From positions 36,602 to 100,601 of the forward strand of contig JAGZIY010000016.1 in NCBI GenBank assembly GCA_018365995.1: a stretch of DNA of 64,000 nt, written 5' to 3'. This stretch comes from Butyricicoccus pullicaecorum. GTDB lineage: Bacteria > Bacillota > Clostridia > Oscillospirales > Butyricicoccaceae. Positions 17,524 to 25,823 of the stretch are shown here, piece by piece; the stretch's first letter is position 1; each line of letters starts with the position of its first letter. A model generated the notes under the pieces. That model was not told the origin of the DNA. It saw only the letters and a list, made by a program, of their open reading frames with translations, and did not search any database. Made by a program: the position numbers and the translations under genes.

Positions 17524-18846
17524 ATGGAGTTTATCACCACCCCCAAGCAGTATATTGACGCAGTGCAGGATGCTGCCGCTTCCATTGGCAAATCTGTCAC
17601 CTTCCGCGGCACCGTACATCGTGTACGCGACATGTCTGATTTTGCATTCGTTGTCATTCGCGTCAACCGCGGTTTAATCCAGTGCATGTTTTCTGGTGAG
17701 ATCGACGGTATGACCAAGGCAGACATCAAGGACGGTATGGTCGTTGATGTTTCCGGCACCGTTCGTGAGGAACCACGCGCAGAGCACGGCTTTGAGGTCG
17801 TTCTGTCCAGCGTCAAAATCCTTTCCCGTCCGGCAGAGCAGATTCCGGTTCCGCTCGGCAAGAAATATCTGGGCATGACACTGGACGCTGAACTGCCGCT
17901 CCGTCCCATCACTCTGCGGCATCCACGCAAGCAGGCAATTTTCCGCATACAGGGCGCCATCGCAGACGGCTTTGCAGAATATATGATCCAGCAGGGCTTT
18001 ACCCATATCCATACGCCAAAAATCGTATCTGCCGGTGCAGAGGGCGGCGCCAACATCTTTAAACTCGACTATTTTGGGCAGCAGGCATATCTTGCGCAGT
18101 CCCCGCAGTTCTACAAGCAGTACACCGCAGGTATTTTCGGACGTGTATTTGAAATCGGCAATGTATACCGTGCAGAGCGCCACAACACCTCCCGTCACCT
18201 CAATGAATATATTGGACTAGACTTCGAGATGGCATATATCGATTCCATGCAAGATGTTATGGAAATGGAAACTGGTATGCTCAAATATGTGATTTCCTAT
18301 GTCGAAAAGCACTGCAAGGAAGAGCTCGAAATGCTGGGCACCAAGCTCCCTGTCATTGATAAAATCCCAACCATCACCTTTACCGAGGCAAAGGAAATCA
18401 TGCAGGAGAAATTCGGTCACAAATCCAAGAATCGTTATGACCTCAATCCAGACGAAGAGGTCATGATGTGCAAATGGGCAGAAGAAACCTATGGCTCTGA
18501 ATTTGTCTTTGTGACACACTTCCCATCTGCAAAGCGTCCATTCTATGCAATGGACGATCCGGAAAATCCAAAGTTTGCACTGTCCTTTGACCTTCTGTTC
18601 CGCGGTCTGGAAATCACTACTGGTGGACAGCGTGTGCACGACTACCACGAGCAAGTCAAAAAGCTGGAAGATCGCAAAATGGATGTTTCCCTCTTTGATT
18701 CCTTCCTTATGATGCACAAATACGGTATGCCGCCGCACGGTGGTCTGGGTATTGGTCTCGAGCGCTTGACACTTCAGCTGCTGGGTCTTAAAAATATCCG
18801 TGAAACCTCAATGTTCCCACGTGATATGACTCGTCTGGTTCCGTAA
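17524..18846 (+). CDS. aspS: Aspartyl-tRNA synthetase, archaeal/eukaryotic type
   Basis: 440 residues, much shorter than bacterial AspRS (about 590), because the bacterial GAD insertion is absent. An N-terminal OB-fold anticodon domain (FRGTVHRVRDMSDFAFVV) is followed by the class II core: AQSPQFYKQ, FEIGNVYRAERHNTSRHLNE and GLGIGLERLTLQLLG. This type is often non-discriminating, charging both tRNA-Asp and tRNA-Asn for the GatCAB route. That property is family knowledge, not visible here. Transcribed alone. Confidence 0.95.
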   Translation: MEFITTPKQYIDAVQDAAASIGKSVTFRGTVHRVRDMSDFAFVVIRVNRGLIQCMFSGEIDGMTKADIKDGMVVDVSGTVREEPRAEHGFEVVLSSVKILSRPAEQIPVPLGKKYLGMTLDAELPLRPITLRHPRKQAIFRIQGAIADGFAEYMIQQGFTHIHTPKIVSAGAEGGANIFKLDYFGQQAYLAQSPQFYKQYTAGIFGRVFEIGNVYRAERHNTSRHLNEYIGLDFEMAYIDSMQDVMEMETGMLKYVISYVEKHCKEELEMLGTKLPVIDKIPTITFTEAKEIMQEKFGHKSKNRYDLNPDEEVMMCKWAEETYGSEFVFVTHFPSAKRPFYAMDDPENPKFALSFDLLFRGLEITTGGQRVHDYHEQVKKLEDRKMDVSLFDSFLMMHKYGMPPHGGLGIGLERLTLQLLGLKNIRETSMFPRDMTRLVP

Positions 18847-18855
18847 ATCTGTAAC

Positions 18856-18885
18856 AAAAAATCCGCCAAATCTGGCGGATTTTTT
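18856..18885 (+). terminator. aspS terminator
   Basis: AAAAAATCCGCCA pairs with TGGCGGATTTTTT over AATC, 10 bases after the aspS stop. Textbook intrinsic terminator. Confidence 0.9.
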
Positions 18886-18902
18886 ATTGCTTAAAATAGA
18901 AA

Positions 18903-18931
18903 ATGGCGGCTTACTATTTGTAAACCGCCAT
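18903..18931 (-). terminator. Terminator of the HPr-like gene
   Basis: ATGGCGGCTTA pairs with TAAACCGCCAT (one mismatch) around a 7-base loop. T-rich flanks on both sides suggest that it works in both directions, between convergent aspS and the HPr-like gene. Confidence 0.7.
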
Positions 18932-18939
18932 ATTTTTGA

Positions 18940-19176
18940 TTATTCTTCGATTTCGAGGTAATCTTCCAAATCCTTAAACAGTGCAGTCGGATCGATATCG
19001 TCCTCAACGACCAACTGAAGCGGCTCATTGAGGGACAGCAGGAACATACCCAGCAAGCTCTTTGCGTCTACCTGACCGGACTTACCAAAAATCCAAATAT
19101 CATAGCTGTACTTGGATACAATGCGGTTGATCTGCTGAATGTCTTCGGTATTTTTTACCTTGATCTTTCTGGTCAT
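18940..19176 (-). CDS. HPr-like protein lacking the active-site histidine
   Basis: 78 residues. The second half follows HPr closely: SKYSYDIWIF, GQVDAKSLLGMFLLSL (with the regulatory Ser of the KS-xx-G motif) and a C-terminal helix. The N-terminal loop that normally reads GLHARPA is NTEDIQQINRI, so there is no phosphorylatable His. It cannot be a PTS phosphocarrier; a Crh-like regulatory role is possible but unproven. AGGAGG precedes the ATG. Confidence 0.8.
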   Translation of the reverse strand: MTRKIKVKNTEDIQQINRIVSKYSYDIWIFGKSGQVDAKSLLGMFLLSLNEPLQLVVEDDIDPTALFKDLEDYLEIEE

Positions 19177-19222
19177 GAGGGTTTCCTCCTTTAGTAATGG
19201 AACTTATATCTTCACTGTTTAC

Positions 19223-19228
19223 ATTATA
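19223..19228 (-). promoter_or_regulatory. -10 box of the HPr-like gene
   Basis: A perfect TATAAT on the minus strand, about 50 bases upstream of the ATG at 19176. The -35 region (TTCCAT, 17 bases away) is weak. I see no gene in 19177-19465. Confidence 0.45.
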
Positions 19229-19465
19229 GTATGTTTCTCTGGAAAATGGAAGTGTTTTTTTTAAGAAAACGTAATTTTGTAAATCTTTCCCTGAGAAAAT
19301 AGAATGTTTTTCCACGCAATTACATTTTCGTCTTATTCAACAAATTTAATCACTATTTTTTGTACAAAACAACAATTCCACGTCGATAATTCTTCACAAA
19401 CATAAACGCTCCAAAAACACATCACAAAACTCTTCAATCAAGCCGGCAGCAGCATAGAAAAAATT

Positions 19466-19789
19466 TTAGAGAGATTCTGGCCGGCGCAGTCTTTTCATCA
19501 AATAAATCAGTGCTGTCATGTCTTCCTCAGATAACTCACTCATTTCTTCCAATGCTTCCTGTATCAGCTTTGGATACTTTACTCGATCATCAAAAAACTG
19601 CATGGGTGTCATATCAAAATATTCGCATATATTCAAAAATTGTTTCATGGAAGGCATCGCCTTTCCGGACGAAATTGATTGAATATAATTCTTATTTTGT
19701 CCCAATGCAAAGCTCATGTGATATTCTGACACATCTTTTTGCAAGCGTAGCTCTGTAATTCGATTTCGAATGTACATCGTGTAGTCCAT
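19466..19789 (-). CDS. Small XRE-type helix-turn-helix regulator
   Basis: 107 residues from the ATG at 19789, chosen for GAGGTG upstream. An XRE-like HTH is seen at about residues 3-62 (EYHMSFALGQNKNYIQSISS, then PSMKQFLNICEYFDMTPMQFF). The C-terminal part is rich in Glu, Leu and Met. It is divergent from a gene of unknown function with overlapping promoters, so it may regulate that gene and itself. The region is more AT-rich than its surroundings. Confidence 0.82.
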   Translation of the reverse strand: MDYTMYIRNRITELRLQKDVSEYHMSFALGQNKNYIQSISSGKAMPSMKQFLNICEYFDMTPMQFFDDRVKYPKLIQEALEEMSELSEEDMTALIYLMKRLRRPESL

Positions 19790-19829
19790 TTTCAGTTCAC
19801 CTCTACACAATGATAAATAGATTTTCCGC

Positions 19830-19871
19830 TTCAATATACACATTATATATGGTATAATGCCCTTAATACAA
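19830..19871. promoter_or_regulatory. Overlapping divergent promoters of the HTH and unknown genes
   Basis: Plus strand: TTCAAT (19830-19835), 17 bases, TATAAT (19853-19858). Minus strand: TTGTAT (19871-19866), 18 bases, TATAAT (19847-19842). The -35 boxes are poor and the -10 boxes perfect. The two promoters occupy the same DNA. Confidence 0.5.
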
Positions 19872-19917
19872 TAAATATATCCACATATAATAATGCACTT
19901 AGAGGAGAAGGACTTTC

Positions 19918-20361
19918 ATGTACACAGCAACATGTGGCATCCTGCTTTTGGGTAGCGATTCAGAAGCCAAAAAAGCAGCACAATTTACCTCTGTGCTGCA
20001 AAACATTTTAACCAAGGAAAAAGTCAGTCGTATTTTATTTGAAAATAACAATCCAATCCAATTTACACGTCTCACAAGAAACCAAATTCCCAAAGCCGTT
20101 TCTTTGGAACTTGTAAGCTGCTATGCGTCTCATATAGATTACAGTGTGCTCTATACAGAGTATGACCAAATTCACAATCTTCCTCGAGAGCACACCTCAA
20201 TACGTCACGCATTATTCGCCGTACGTAAATTCATCATCGACCAAAGTGATATCATCATCTATAATTCGACATCTCCGGCTGCCATGCAGGAACGTATTCA
20301 AAAATATCTTTCCCGCACAAAAAACAAACAACTCATGGATATTAACCATTACCAGTTCTAA
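19918..20361 (+). CDS. Unknown protein, possibly SLOG-like
   Basis: 147 residues with AGGAGAAGG before the ATG. No firm family. The stretch AVRKFIIDQSDIIIYN resembles the Arg-...-Ser-Asp strand of YpsA/DUF1273 SLOG proteins (compare ERDRFMVEQSSRVICW in the gene at 25824). The rest, including the nucleotide-binding glycine loop, is not convincing. AT-rich, Asn/Lys-rich composition and a divergent HTH gene suggest an accessory origin. Confidence 0.6.
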   Translation: MYTATCGILLLGSDSEAKKAAQFTSVLQNILTKEKVSRILFENNNPIQFTRLTRNQIPKAVSLELVSCYASHIDYSVLYTEYDQIHNLPREHTSIRHALFAVRKFIIDQSDIIIYNSTSPAAMQERIQKYLSRTKNKQLMDINHYQF

Positions 20362-20368
20362 TCAGCTG

Positions 20369-21214
20369 CTATGCCTTATCGGTATTTTTGAAAGACCGCT
20401 TTGTCTCAGATAATATATGATTGAGTACACCGCCTAAAATCAGAGTTGTACTTGTCAGATATAGCCAGAGCATGAGCACCATCAGTGCGCCAATAGAGCC
20501 GTAGAGAATATTATAATTTCCCATATGATCGACATAATAAGCAAAGCATCGTGTCAGAACAATCCAACCAACAAGAGATGTACAAGCCCCCGGCAGTGCC
20601 GCATGCCAGCCCATTCGAACGGGCGGTACCAACCGATAAAGCAACATTAGAAATACCAACGCAATAAAAATTGCTGCGGGATACCCAAGATAGCGCACCA
20701 AAATCAGTCCGGAATACAGCATGGGAAACCACCGCATAACCAGCTGCAAAAACTCCTGTCCCACTACAATCAAAAAAATACTTGCCCCCAAAAGCAGCAA
20801 CAAACCTCCGGTTAAAACCAGCGATACCAAAAGGTTGTGCAGCATTGTATGGTCGGTACTGCACCGATACATACGCCGCATGGAATACATGATCGAGCGC
20901 ACCGCACGCGAAAGAAAATACAGCGTCAGACAGCTGCCCAGCAGCAGCGGGCGCACCGAATCATTGGAGCCCAGAAAGGTCATATAATTTACCAAAATCT
21001 GCTGTACATCCTCGGGCAGAAACCGTGTGGCATTGAGAATCGTCACCTCAGACAGGTGTGCAAGTCCCAATAAAGAGTTCAGCACCATGAGCAGAGGGAA
21101 CAGGGAAAACAGCAAAAAAAATGCCAGCTCTGCGGCAGCATGTGCAACACCATCCTTAAAATACCGTTCCACCAGACGCATTGGAATATAGACCGGACGT
21201 GGTAAGTGATTCAC
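20369..21214 (-). CDS. YihY/BrkB-family membrane protein
   Basis: 281 residues with about six membrane segments. The features match YihY: AHAAAELAFFLLFSLFPLLM near the N-terminus, then a mid-protein PPVRMGWHAALPGA and the C-terminal YGSIGALMVLMLWLYLTS. The family was once called ribonuclease BN in error; its cellular role is uncertain. It converges on the unknown gene with 7 bases between the stops. Confidence 0.9.
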   Translation of the reverse strand: MNHLPRPVYIPMRLVERYFKDGVAHAAAELAFFLLFSLFPLLMVLNSLLGLAHLSEVTILNATRFLPEDVQQILVNYMTFLGSNDSVRPLLLGSCLTLYFLSRAVRSIMYSMRRMYRCSTDHTMLHNLLVSLVLTGGLLLLLGASIFLIVVGQEFLQLVMRWFPMLYSGLILVRYLGYPAAIFIALVFLMLLYRLVPPVRMGWHAALPGACTSLVGWIVLTRCFAYYVDHMGNYNILYGSIGALMVLMLWLYLTSTTLILGGVLNHILSETKRSFKNTDKA

Positions 21215-21240
21215 TTGGATACACCGCCTTTCCTGCCCTT

Positions 21241-21269
21241 ATTCTACCAGTATTCCACCTGCTTGACAA
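21241..21269 (-). promoter_or_regulatory. Promoter of the YihY-family gene
   Basis: Minus strand TTGTCA (21269-21264), 17-base spacer, TAGAAT (21246-21241), about 30 bases before the ATG at 21214. Confidence 0.6.
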
Positions 21270-21321
21270 GGCGCATCGCGTCGAGGCAAAAGCTTTTCCC
21301 CTTTGTGCGGCAGCGGCAATC

Positions 21322-21350
21322 TTGCGTTTGCCAAATAAGTTTGTTATAAT
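21322..21350 (+). promoter_or_regulatory. Promoter of the hydrogenase maturation operon
   Basis: TTGCGT (21322-21327), 17-base spacer, TATAAT (21345-21350). It implies a leader of about 205 bases before the first start codon. Confidence 0.55.
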
Positions 21351-21412
21351 AAAACCGTTACTTCCTGACACAAAGAGTAAATCTGCGTGAAAGGTGCTGT
21401 TGAAATCTCACA

Positions 21413-21549
21413 TGCCACTGGTTCTCTGGCACAATGCAGAAGCTTCTGCTTGTATCTTGTTCCTATAATGGTATTGTTTCCGAGAAATATCCACAGTCTG
21501 TGGATATATTTGCCGCACCCAAATCAGGAGTGCGGTATTTTTTATTTTA
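21413..21549 (+). promoter_or_regulatory. Structured leader of the hyd operon with terminal attenuator
   Basis: In order: TGCCA/TGGCA (21413-21431), the perfect palindrome GCAGAAGCTTCTGC (21436-21449), ATATCCACAG-T-CTGTGGATAT (21487-21507), and CCGCAC/GTGCGG (21513-21535) followed by TATTTTTTATTTT. The last is a terminator lying between promoter and start codon, so the operon is probably controlled by readthrough. The 21-base palindrome could also be a protein operator. Confidence 0.6.
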
Positions 21550-21561
21550 GGAGATCGACAC

Positions 21562-21828
21562 ATGGATACCAGAATTGCCGTCATGAGCATTATTGTGGAA
21601 AATCCCGAAGTTGTGGAAAGCCTTAACTGCCTGCTCCACACATACAGTGATTATATCATCGGACGTATGGGAATCCCTTATCGCACCAAAGCACGAAAAA
21701 TCAACATCATCAGTCTGGCATTAGATGCACCGCAGGACACCATTTCCTCTCTTGCTGGAAAGGTTGGCAAGCTGTCGGGCATCAGTGTGAAAACTGCTTT
21801 GTCCAACGTGGTGAACTATGACACTTGA
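21562..21828 (+). CDS. Iron-only hydrogenase system regulator (TM1266 type)
   Basis: 88 residues, an ACT-like/NikR-C-like fold: TRIAVMSIIVENPEVVESLN at the N-terminus, YIIGRMGIPYRTKARKINII in the middle and GKLSGISVKTALSNV at the end. This family is encoded next to [FeFe]-hydrogenase maturation genes, and it overlaps hydE here by 11 bases. It has no DNA-binding HTH, so how it regulates is open. AGGAG precedes the ATG. Confidence 0.88.
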   Translation: MDTRIAVMSIIVENPEVVESLNCLLHTYSDYIIGRMGIPYRTKARKINIISLALDAPQDTISSLAGKVGKLSGISVKTALSNVVNYDT

Positions 21829-22867
21829 AACTCAAAATCTGATTGAAACGCTGGCATCGACGCATTCGCTCCCGCAAAATGCTTATCAAAGGCTCGTGGA
21901 GTCCTATGACAGTGAGGCTGCCGCATTTGCCGCACAGCTTGCACGACAGGCGGCACAGCAATCCTATGGCAAGACCGTCTTTATCCGTGGTCTTATCGAA
22001 ATCAGCAATATTTGTAAAAATGACTGTCTATACTGCGGGATCCGCCGCAGCAATCACGCCTGCTCACGCTATCGCCTGACACCGGAGGAAATCCTAGCCT
22101 GCACACAGGAAGGTTATGCCCTTGGGTTTCGCACCTTCGTCATGCAGGGCGGTGAAGATGGCTGGTTTACCGATGATGTGCTTTGTGCGCTCATTCGTTC
22201 CATCAAAGCCCAGCATCCGGACTGCGCCATCACCCTCTCACTGGGAGAGCGCAGCAGAGAAAGCTATCAAAAGCTCCGCGAATCTGGCGCTGACCGCTAT
22301 CTCTTACGCCACGAAACAGCAGATCCCCTGCATTATCATGCGCTGCATCCTGAAGAAATGTCTTTCGAGCATCGCATGAACTGTCTCAAAACACTCAAAA
22401 GTCTGGGGTTCCAGACAGGCTGTGGGTTCATGGTGGGTTCTCCCCATCAGACAGCCGAACACATCGCAAGGGATTTGAAATTTATAGAGACCTTTTACCC
22501 TGCCATGTGCGGCATCGGTCCGTTTATTCCGCATGCAGACACGCCCTTTCGAAAGGAGCCTGCTGGCAGTGCCGACCTCACCTGCTTTTTATTATCGCTC
22601 GTTCGGCTGATCCACCCCAAGCTGCTGCTTCCTGCAACAACAGCTCTCGGTTCTGTTGAGCAGAATGGTCGTGAGCGCGGTATTTTAAGCGGTGCAAATG
22701 TCATCATGCCAAACTTATCTCCCGTGAATGTGCGGGATAAATATATGCTTTATAATAACAAACTTTCCAGTGGTCCAGAAGCTGCGCAAAACCTAAAAGA
22801 GCTGAAAGAGCGTATGGAAGCCATTGGCTATGAAATTGTTGTCGACCGTGGCGACAGCAAACAATAA
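21818..22867 (+). CDS. hydE: [FeFe]-hydrogenase H-cluster maturase HydE (radical SAM)
   Basis: 349 residues. The radical-SAM motif C-x3-C-x2-C is at residues 66-73 (CKNDCLYC), followed by QGGEDGWF and a C-terminal half typical of HydE (ALGSVEQNGRERGILSGANVIMPN). It acts on the Fe(CO)2(CN)Cys synthon made by HydG on the way to the H-cluster. It overlaps the regulator gene and is 16 bases before hydG. Confidence 0.95.
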   Translation: MTLETQNLIETLASTHSLPQNAYQRLVESYDSEAAAFAAQLARQAAQQSYGKTVFIRGLIEISNICKNDCLYCGIRRSNHACSRYRLTPEEILACTQEGYALGFRTFVMQGGEDGWFTDDVLCALIRSIKAQHPDCAITLSLGERSRESYQKLRESGADRYLLRHETADPLHYHALHPEEMSFEHRMNCLKTLKSLGFQTGCGFMVGSPHQTAEHIARDLKFIETFYPAMCGIGPFIPHADTPFRKEPAGSADLTCFLLSLVRLIHPKLLLPATTALGSVEQNGRERGILSGANVIMPNLSPVNVRDKYMLYNNKLSSGPEAAQNLKELKERMEAIGYEIVVDRGDSKQ

Positions 22868-22883
22868 GGAGAGAAAAAAGATT

Positions 22884-24248
22884 ATGGCAGCTTATAACCC
22901 AAAATCCCTCAAGGCAGAGGAATTTATCAGCGACGAGGAAATCCGCGCAACCTTGTCCTATGCCGAAGAAAACAAAAACAACGACGCGCTCATTGATGAA
23001 ATTCTGGACAAAGCCCGTCCCAAGAAAACCAAAACCGGTTATCACTGTGCAGGGCTCACCCACCGGGAAGCCTCCGTGCTGCTTGCCTGTGAAAATCCGG
23101 ACAAAATTCAGGAAATATACAAAATTGCACAGGAAATCAAGCTTGCATTTTACGGCAACCGCATTGTCATTTTTGCACCGCTCTATCTGTCCAATTACTG
23201 CATCAATGGCTGTGTTTACTGTCCTTATCATGCAAAAAACAAGCATATCGCCCGAAAGAAGCTGACACAGGACGAAATCCGCGCCGAGGTTCTGGCGCTT
23301 CAGGATATGGGACACAAGCGCCTTGCCATCGAAACAGGCGAAGATCCGGCAAACTGCCCCATCGAATATGTGTTGGAGAGTATCAAAACCATTTACAGCG
23401 TACACCACAAAAATGGGGATATCCGTCGTGTGAATGTCAATATTGCCGCAACAACCGTGGAAAATTACCGCAAGCTCAAGGAAGCTGGTATCGGTACTTA
23501 TATTCTCTTTCAGGAAACCTATCACAAAGAAAGCTATGAAGCACTACACCCAACAGGTCCCAAGCACAACTATGCTTACCACACAGAGGCAATGGATCGC
23601 GCCATGGAGGGTGGTATTGATGATGTTGGGCTTGGCGTTTTATTTGGTCTTGAACGCTACAAATATGAATTTGCCGGTCTTTTGATGCATGCCGAGCATT
23701 TGGAAGCCGTACATGGCGTTGGACCGCATACCATCAGCGTGCCCCGTCTCAAACGTGCAGATGATATCGACCCCGATACCTTCGATAACGGCATTGATGA
23801 CGATACCTTTGCAAAAATCGTTGCCTGTATCCGTCTTGCTGTTCCCTATACCGGCATGATCGTTTCCACCCGAGAATCTGAAGCGGTACGAACCCGACTT
23901 GAGCAGTTCGATGTATCTGACCAACGCACGCTCGATGAAGTGGTACGCTGGCTCATGGAAAACAACCACATTCCCTCATTCTGCACTGCCTGCTACCGCA
24001 TGGGGCGTACCGGTGACCGCTTTATGAGTCTGTGCAAATCTGGACAAATCTTGAACTGCTGCCACCCCAATGCACTCATGACCCTCTCGGAATATCTAGA
24101 GGACTATGCCTCCCCCGAAACAAAGCAGCTGGGTTATGAAGTCATCGAGCGGGAGCTGCAAAAAATCCCTCATGAAAAGGTTCACGCGATTGCCGCACAA
24201 AACATTGCAGATATCCGCAATTCCAACCGCCGCGATTTTAATTTCTAA
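22884..24248 (+). CDS. hydG: [FeFe]-hydrogenase H-cluster maturase HydG (tyrosine lyase)
   Basis: 454 residues from the ATG at 22884 (AAGGAGAG upstream). The radical-SAM cysteines are at residues 106, 110 and 113 (CINGCVYC). The C-terminal CTACYRMGRTGDRFM and LNCC hold the second cluster that carries the dangler iron. It splits tyrosine to CO, cyanide and p-cresol. The hydrogenase itself is not in the window. Confidence 0.96.
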   Translation: MAAYNPKSLKAEEFISDEEIRATLSYAEENKNNDALIDEILDKARPKKTKTGYHCAGLTHREASVLLACENPDKIQEIYKIAQEIKLAFYGNRIVIFAPLYLSNYCINGCVYCPYHAKNKHIARKKLTQDEIRAEVLALQDMGHKRLAIETGEDPANCPIEYVLESIKTIYSVHHKNGDIRRVNVNIAATTVENYRKLKEAGIGTYILFQETYHKESYEALHPTGPKHNYAYHTEAMDRAMEGGIDDVGLGVLFGLERYKYEFAGLLMHAEHLEAVHGVGPHTISVPRLKRADDIDPDTFDNGIDDDTFAKIVACIRLAVPYTGMIVSTRESEAVRTRLEQFDVSDQRTLDEVVRWLMENNHIPSFCTACYRMGRTGDRFMSLCKSGQILNCCHPNALMTLSEYLEDYASPETKQLGYEVIERELQKIPHEKVHAIAAQNIADIRNSNRRDFNF

Positions 24249-24280
24249 GCCATGCTGTATATGCAAACAGGAGGTCTGTT

Positions 24281-25483
24281 ATGAGTCTCAACGATACCAC
24301 AAGCTCTGAGCGTATCCATATTGCCTTCTTTGGGCTTCGCAACGCCGGAAAATCCAGTCTGGTCAACGCACTCACCGGTCAGGAACTTGCAGTTGTCTCC
24401 GATGTAAAGGGTACCACCACTGATCCGGTCAAGAAGGCAATGGAATTGCTTCCACTGGGTCCGGTTCTCATAATTGACACTGCTGGTCTGGACGATACCG
24501 GCGATTTGGGCGCACTGCGTATCCAGAAAACGTATCAGGTTCTGCACCAAACCGATATTGCCGTGCTGGTTGTAGACGCTTGCGTTGGTCTGTCCGAGCA
24601 GGACAAATCACTTCTTGCGCGCTTCGCAGCGCGTAAGCTGCCCTATCTTGTCGTCTGGAACAAAATCGACCTGTTGGAAAACCGCCCTGTATGTAAGCAA
24701 AATGAAATTTGTGTGAGTACGGTCACCGGAGAAGGTATCCATCAACTCAAAGAGCAGCTTGGTACCTTTCATCACAAAAAGGAGCCCGAAAAGCATATTG
24801 CTGCTGATTTACTGGCCCCAAAGGACATTGTCGTACTGGTCATTCCCATTGACCAGTCTGCCCCCAAGGGCAGACTGATTTTGCCGCAGCAGCAAACCAT
24901 TCGGGACATTCTGGACGCCGGATGCACAGTCGTATCCTGCCGGGATACTGAACTGACTGATACGCTGCATGCACTCAGAGAAAAGCCCAGACTAGTCATC
25001 ACCGATTCTCAAGCATTCGGGCGTGTATCCCGTGATGTGCCAGCGGATATCCTGCTTACCTCCTTTTCCATTCTGTTTGCGCGTTATAAGGGAGAACTCG
25101 TCCCTCTTGTACAGGCGGCAGCTAAGCTATCTGCACTCAATGACGGTGACCACATTTTGATTTCTGAGGGCTGTACCCATCACCGTCAATGCGGAGATAT
25201 CGGAACGGTCAAAATCCCGCATTGGATAGAGGAATTTTCTGGCGCAAAACCCCGTTATACCTTTACCTCCGGCGGTGAATTCCCCGAAAATCTGGAGGAT
25301 TATGCCTTAATCGTACACTGCGGCGGCTGTATGCTCAACGAAAAGGAAATGAAGCATCGGATTCATGCCGCTTCGATGTCCGGTGTCCCCATTGTCAATT
25401 ATGGGATTGCCATTGCACACATGCACGGCATTTTAGCACGCAGTCTGGAAATTTTTCCAGAGGTTCTTGCCCTGCTGAACTAA
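24281..25483 (+). CDS. hydF: [FeFe]-hydrogenase H-cluster maturation GTPase HydF
   Basis: 400 residues. A GTPase domain fills the first ~170 residues: G1 GLRNAGKSSLVNAL, G3 DTAGLDD, G4 NKID. The C-terminal cluster-binding part has CTHHRQCGDIG and HCGGCML, the expected Cys/His ligands. HydF is the scaffold that assembles and delivers the diiron subcluster. It ends the operon and is followed by a terminator hairpin. Confidence 0.96.
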   Translation: MSLNDTTSSERIHIAFFGLRNAGKSSLVNALTGQELAVVSDVKGTTTDPVKKAMELLPLGPVLIIDTAGLDDTGDLGALRIQKTYQVLHQTDIAVLVVDACVGLSEQDKSLLARFAARKLPYLVVWNKIDLLENRPVCKQNEICVSTVTGEGIHQLKEQLGTFHHKKEPEKHIAADLLAPKDIVVLVIPIDQSAPKGRLILPQQQTIRDILDAGCTVVSCRDTELTDTLHALREKPRLVITDSQAFGRVSRDVPADILLTSFSILFARYKGELVPLVQAAAKLSALNDGDHILISEGCTHHRQCGDIGTVKIPHWIEEFSGAKPRYTFTSGGEFPENLEDYALIVHCGGCMLNEKEMKHRIHAASMSGVPIVNYGIAIAHMHGILARSLEIFPEVLALLN

Positions 25484-25519
25484 TTTTTTCGAAATTTCTC
25501 CCTGTTTCTCTGTTATTAG

Positions 25520-25549
25520 AAAATTCCGAGGATATATCCTCAGAATTTT
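25520..25549 (+). terminator. hydF terminator-like hairpin
   Basis: AAAATTCCGAGGA pairs with TCCTCAGAATTTT around TATA, with one C-A mismatch. It lies 36 bases after the hydF stop and directly borders repeat copy 1. Confidence 0.6.
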
Positions 25550-25708
25550 GAGTTCGTCGGAAAACTATGGTTTTTCGAGGTGTCCGATGCGCAAAGCGCT
25601 CTGGACAAAGAATGCCCGAAACCGCGCATCTATTGAGCGATTTCGGGCATTTTTCTAGGTAAAAAGCCACGTACATGTCACGACTTTTTACAGAATTTTA
25701 TACGCGCC
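25550..25708 (+). repeat. Structured intergenic repeat, copy 1
   Basis: A 159-bp segment closely related, in inverted orientation, to 28506-28656. Identical blocks include 25589-25604 (16 bases) and 25678-25700 (23 bases). Hairpins: CGGAAAAC/GTTTTTCG, GCGC-AAA-GCGC, AATGCCCGAAA/TTTCGGGCATT (25611-25651, with a T-run, so it can terminate) and GTAAAAAG/CTTTTTAC. It holds no ORF of note. MITE- or REP-like. Confidence 0.8.
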
Positions 25709-25752
25709 AGAGGGACGAAATACTTTTTTGCCAGTCTGAAACACAAAGCCTT

Positions 25753-25781
25753 TTGACTTGTGATGCCGTTTATGCTAGTAT
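25753..25781 (+). promoter_or_regulatory. Promoter of the YpsA-like gene
   Basis: TTGACT (25753-25758), 17-base spacer, TAGTAT (25776-25781), about 43 bases before the ATG. Confidence 0.6.
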
Positions 25782-25823
25782 ATTATCATCGAACAAAATT
25801 TCGTTTGCAAAGGAGACAGTCCT

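Noticed and set aside
22704..23525. Minus-strand 273-residue open frame opposite hydG
   Set aside because: Antisense shadow of hydE/hydG; no ribosome site and a composition unlike a protein.
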